DNA of 16,263 nucleotides from Thermoflexales bacterium (lineage in GTDB: Bacteria > Chloroflexota > Anaerolineae > S140-20), in the NCBI GenBank assembly GCA_015484715.1, contig WFUY01000404.1:1-16263 (forward strand), read 5' to 3'. Positions within the stretch are counted from its first letter, which is position 1, and every line of letters begins with the position of its first letter. Under the pieces are notes generated by a model that did not search any database, was not told the DNA's origin, and saw only the letters and a list, made by a program, of their open reading frames with translations. The position numbers and the translations under genes were made by a program. Below are positions 14,155 to 16,263 of this stretch, in pieces.

Positions 14155-15540
14155 TCATTGGTTGGGAGACCAGGCTCCGGGGCTGACCAGTTTGTAGCCC
14201 CGTCCCCGTACGGTGAGAAGGTAGCGGGGTGCGCCGGGATCCGGTTCCAGCTTGGCCCGTAGCCGGCTGACCAGCTTTTCGATGCGGGCATCGTCCACCT
14301 CCGCGATGTAGGAGCCGCCCCAGACGGCCTCGACGATCTGGTACTTGGTGCACAGGCGGTTGATGCGACCATACAGGAAGAGCAACAGGCGGTATTCCAG
14401 ATCGGTGAGCGTGGGCACGCGATGGCCATCTACCCAGACCTCGCCGGCGTCCACGTCCACGAAGATACCTCGCCGAGTGCCCTCCTGGAGCAGCCGCTGG
14501 CGGCGGACGAACCCTTCGAAGAGGCGGCCAAAGAAGCGTAGGTTCTCCCCTTCGGCCACGAGGATCCCCTTGCGACGCAGGTTGCGCCGTTGCTGGGGAG
14601 AGAGGCTCTGAGGCCCCTCGACGATGAGGCTCAGGAGCCCTTCCTGTTCGTCCCGTCGTAGTTGCTCCCACAGCCGGGTGCACTCGGAGTGGACGGAGGG
14701 GTCCCGTTCCAACTCTTCACGCACCAGGTTCAGGCCGCGTTGGCGCAGTTCGGCCGGCGCGCCGGCGGCCAGGCGGATTAGCGTGCGCGTGACGGCCTGG
14801 ATCAGGCCCGGATGGTGTCCTGCCTGTTCCAGGACAAAGTGGGTCTCCACCTCATCCAGGGGGGTCCCCTCCGCCCTGGCGAAGGTTCGGATGAAGGTGA
14901 GGGCGTCCTCCTGGGAAAGGCCCGCCAGCCAATAGGTGCGGCCGGCGAAGAGCTCGCAGAACTCGTTGGCCTCCGGCTCCCGACGGAGTTCGGTCAGGGG
15001 GCGAACGGTCGCGGTCACGTAGCAGAGGGCCGACCCATACCGGTCCTTCAAGGCCCGCAGGTTAAGGAAGACCCGGCTATCCAGGGCGGTGAAGGGCTCG
15101 TCAAATTCGTCGAAGAGGAAAACAATGTGCCGCCCTAGACGCTCCCCCAGCACCATAATCGCTTCGTTGAAGGCGAGTGGCGCCCGAAAGGGATGGCTGG
15201 GCTCGATCACCTGCTGGTAGTGATCGGCAATCCGGTCGTGCAGCGCCGAGGCCGTGGTGAAGTGGTTCAACAGGTCCAGGACGTTCCGTAGCACCACTTC
15301 GTAGAAAGCCTGCTCGCTGAGCTCCAGCATCAGGTTGAAGTCCACATAGACGAAGGCGTAGCGGGAGGCCAGGTCCCCCAAGTAGCGGGCCTGGACGGTG
15401 GGGGTGGCGAGGGCCCGAAGCAGTGTGGATTTTCCCGTGTTGCTAAGCCCTACGACAGCACAGGATTCCGCGTGGGTGATGCGGTTCATCAGGTAGCTCA
15501 GTTCGGCGTGGCGGGTGTTGATCTCTTGCGTCCTGCTCAT
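14155..15540 (-). CDS. P-loop ATPase with C-terminal OmpR/PhoB-type winged-helix domain
   Basis: 461 residues from the ATG at 15540-15538. An ATG 87 bases upstream would translate sequence close to a terminator hairpin and is unlikely. The ATPase part (about 11-260) has Walker A GLSNTGKST (31-39), Walker B HIVFLFDEFDEP (138-149), and GHHPGLIQAV (241-250), resembling the GGHP-type motif of AAA/STAND ATPases. A helical linker follows. Residues about 360-455 form a winged helix with VPTLTDLEYRLLLFLYGR, the recognition-helix region DDARIEKLVSRLRAKLEP and the wing YLLTVRGRGYKLV, as in OmpR/PhoB regulators. No receiver domain is present. It is probably a nucleotide-switched transcription regulator. 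AGGAG lies about 12 bases upstream of the ATG. Targets are unknown; the adjacent kinase promoter is a candidate. Confidence 0.87.
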   Translation of the reverse strand: MSRTQEINTRHAELSYLMNRITHAESCAVVGLSNTGKSTLLRALATPTVQARYLGDLASRYAFVYVDFNLMLELSEQAFYEVVLRNVLDLLNHFTTASALHDRIADHYQQVIEPSHPFRAPLAFNEAIMVLGERLGRHIVFLFDEFDEPFTALDSRVFLNLRALKDRYGSALCYVTATVRPLTELRREPEANEFCELFAGRTYWLAGLSQEDALTFIRTFARAEGTPLDEVETHFVLEQAGHHPGLIQAVTRTLIRLAAGAPAELRQRGLNLVREELERDPSVHSECTRLWEQLRRDEQEGLLSLIVEGPQSLSPQQRRNLRRKGILVAEGENLRFFGRLFEGFVRRQRLLQEGTRRGIFVDVDAGEVWVDGHRVPTLTDLEYRLLLFLYGRINRLCTKYQIVEAVWGGSYIAEVDDARIEKLVSRLRAKLEPDPGAPRYLLTVRGRGYKLVSPGAWSPNQ

Positions 15541-15542
15541 TT

Positions 15543-15565
15543 TCGTTCCCGACTCCTCGTTCCCG
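15543..15565. repeat. Direct repeat upstream of the ATPase-winged-helix start
   Basis: TCGTTCCCG occurs at 15543-15551 and again at 15557-15565, a 14-base period, on the plus strand. It overlaps the ribosome-binding region of the ATPase-winged-helix gene. Winged helices of the PhoB type bind direct repeats, usually with a period nearer 11, so self-binding is possible but weakly supported. Confidence 0.35.
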
Positions 15566-15573
15566 GGTCCGAA

Positions 15574-15603
15574 CACAAAAGGCCAACACGGGCGTGGTTG
15601 GCC
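15574..15603 (-). terminator. Intrinsic terminator after the IPQTG protein gene
   Basis: On the minus strand GGCCAA-C-CAC pairs with GTG-TTGGCC around a GCCC loop (15603-15581, one bulged C). TTTT begins immediately after (15580-15577) and the T/G-rich stretch continues. It lies about 40 bases past the stop of the gene at 15643. Confidence 0.8.
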
Positions 15604-15610
15604 CGCATTG

Positions 15611-15634
15611 GCCTGGTATGGGGGCAAACCAGGC
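15611..15634 (-). other. Hairpin preceding the terminator
   Basis: GCCTGGT and ACCAGGC (15634-15628 and 15617-15611) form a perfect 7-bp stem with a 10-base loop. It has no T-tract of its own but lies just before the T-tract terminator; together they may form a two-hairpin transcript end. Confidence 0.5.
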
Positions 15635-15642
15635 GGTCGGGC

Positions 15643-16248
15643 TCAGGCTGCCGCGCCCATGCGCAGGCGGCGGGCGATGAAGAGCAGGGCCAGCAGGCCG
15701 ACGGCGGTCAGAGCCAGCTCTCCTCCGCCCAACCCAGTCTGAGGAATTTTGTCCTCTCCGGCTGCCGTAGGCTTGGGCATCCGGGTTGCTGTGGCCTGCC
15801 CGGCGGCAATGGGAGTGCCGGCCTCTCCGGCCTCCGGAGTACCCGCAGCGGCAACGGCGGTGCCTTCCCCACCCTCCACTGTCGCGGTGAAGGTCGGCGT
15901 CGGCGTAGCGATCACCGGCGTCGGCGTGTTGGTCGGTGTCGGCGTATTGGTTGGCGTCGGCGTGTTGGTCGGTGCTTGAGTCGTCAACGCCGCGATGGCC
16001 ACCGCCGTCTCCGTCGCGTGGGCGTTCTCGAAGATCGCCGTGTTGGTCGCCAGCACGGCCTGGTTGGTCGCTTCGACACTGCGTCGCCGGGCCGGCGCTA
16101 CCACCAGAGCCAGGGCCGCAATTGCCAGGAGCGCAAGCACGAAGACCCCCCCCATCGCAGCGGCCAGGATGACGAAGGCGCGGTTGGAGGCCCCTTCCTC
16201 TTCTTCTACTTCGAGGTCTGATTCCCTTTCGATCTCCCTAAAGTCCAT
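15643..16248 (-). CDS. Surface protein with N-terminal anchor, Thr/Pro spacer and IPQTG sorting-like tail
   Basis: 201 residues. An acidic N-terminus (about 1-22) is followed by a membrane helix (about 24-51) that lacks a clear cleavage site. The exposed part is Ala/Thr-rich, with a spacer of NTPTPT repeats (about 92-118). The end has IPQTG (168-172), a hydrophobic segment (about 178-192) and a basic tail (RRLR), the order of a sortase substrate's LPXTG-type signal with Ile for Leu. Both ends would be in or at the membrane unless a protease or sortase acts. GAGGAGG precedes the ATG by a normal distance. Thr/Pro spacers of this kind are common in extracellular proteins of Chloroflexota. No sortase gene lies in the window. 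The function is unknown; a surface-anchored stalk is a guess. Confidence 0.82.
   Translation of the reverse strand: MDFREIERESDLEVEEEEGASNRAFVILAAAMGGVFVLALLAIAALALVVAPARRRSVEATNQAVLATNTAIFENAHATETAVAIAALTTQAPTNTPTPTNTPTPTNTPTPVIATPTPTFTATVEGGEGTAVAAAGTPEAGEAGTPIAAGQATATRMPKPTAAGEDKIPQTGLGGGELALTAVGLLALLFIARRLRMGAAA
15914..15975 (-). repeat. 18-bp coding repeats of the Thr/Pro spacer
   Basis: On the plus strand TTGGTCGGTGTCGGCGTA (15929-15946) and TTGGTTGGCGTCGGCGTG (15947-15964) are consecutive units, with partial units on both sides. Each encodes six residues of the NTPTPT pattern. Such arrays commonly change length by slippage. Confidence 0.8.
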
Positions 16249-16263
16249 AATAACTCCTCCTCA

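Noticed and set aside
15541..15627. N-terminal extension of the ATPase-winged-helix protein
   Set aside because: It would translate through the terminator hairpin of the preceding gene; the ATG at 15540 leads directly into conserved sequence.
1..16263. CRISPR arrays, tRNA or rRNA genes, insertion sequences, prophage
   Set aside because: No regularly spaced identical repeats, no cloverleaf or rRNA signature, and no transposase, integrase or phage protein was found. The repeats seen are coding repeats or short intergenic ones.

Overview
The window is a GC-rich bacterial chromosome segment in which every gene I can support lies on the minus strand. The organism is probably a member of the Chloroflexota, perhaps Anaerolineae-like and possibly thermophilic. 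This is inferred from three things: the Thr/Pro 'TPTPTNTP' spacer and IPQTG-like tail of the protein at 15643-16248, multi-GAF sensor kinases, and orphan solute-binding proteins next to VWA, SPFH and NfeD genes. No 16S gene, tRNA, CRISPR array, transposase or phage gene is visible, so the taxonomic call rests on gene style only.

Layout, read in the direction of transcription from high to low coordinates. (1) 16248-15643 encodes a two-membrane-segment surface protein with an IPQTG sorting-like tail; two hairpins follow it, the second with a T-tract. (2) 15540-14155 encodes a P-loop ATPase with a C-terminal OmpR/PhoB-type winged helix, probably a regulator. (3) A clear sigma-70-type promoter (14112-14084), with an inverted repeat across its -35 box and spacer, precedes two sensor kinases: a 1337-residue REC-like/5xGAF/PAS/HisKA/HATPase protein (14032-10019) and a REC/HisKA/HATPase hybrid (9931-8801). 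(4) 8661-7975 encodes a PspA/IM30 homologue and ends in a strong intrinsic terminator. (5) A second promoter (7847-7819) opens a tight gene series running to position 157: solute-binding protein, solute-binding/VWA fusion, membrane-anchored coiled-coil protein, NfeD-like protein, stomatin/SPFH protein, Leu/Ile/Val-type binding lipoprotein, four-helix membrane protein, and a small gene that appears frameshifted. (6) The left end holds nested inverted repeats and a probable promoter firing leftward out of the window.

Taken together, PspA, SPFH and NfeD are families tied to membrane integrity and membrane organisation. Here they sit with three binding proteins that have no permease or transport ATPase beside them, and with a VWA domain carrying intact metal-binding residues. 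I infer a membrane-surveillance module in which extracellular binding domains sense rather than transport, flanked by candidate signalling genes (two histidine kinases and an ATPase-winged-helix protein). The kinases have no separate DNA-binding response regulator in this window.

The most unusual item is the leader of the eight-gene series. It can fold into a 14-bp helix plus a 6-bp helix enclosing a branched domain. The 3' arm contains the Shine-Dalgarno sequence and start region of a 26-codon upstream reading frame, whose stop codon overlaps the start codon of the first binding-protein gene. This looks like a translational switch; I do not recognise it as a known riboswitch class.
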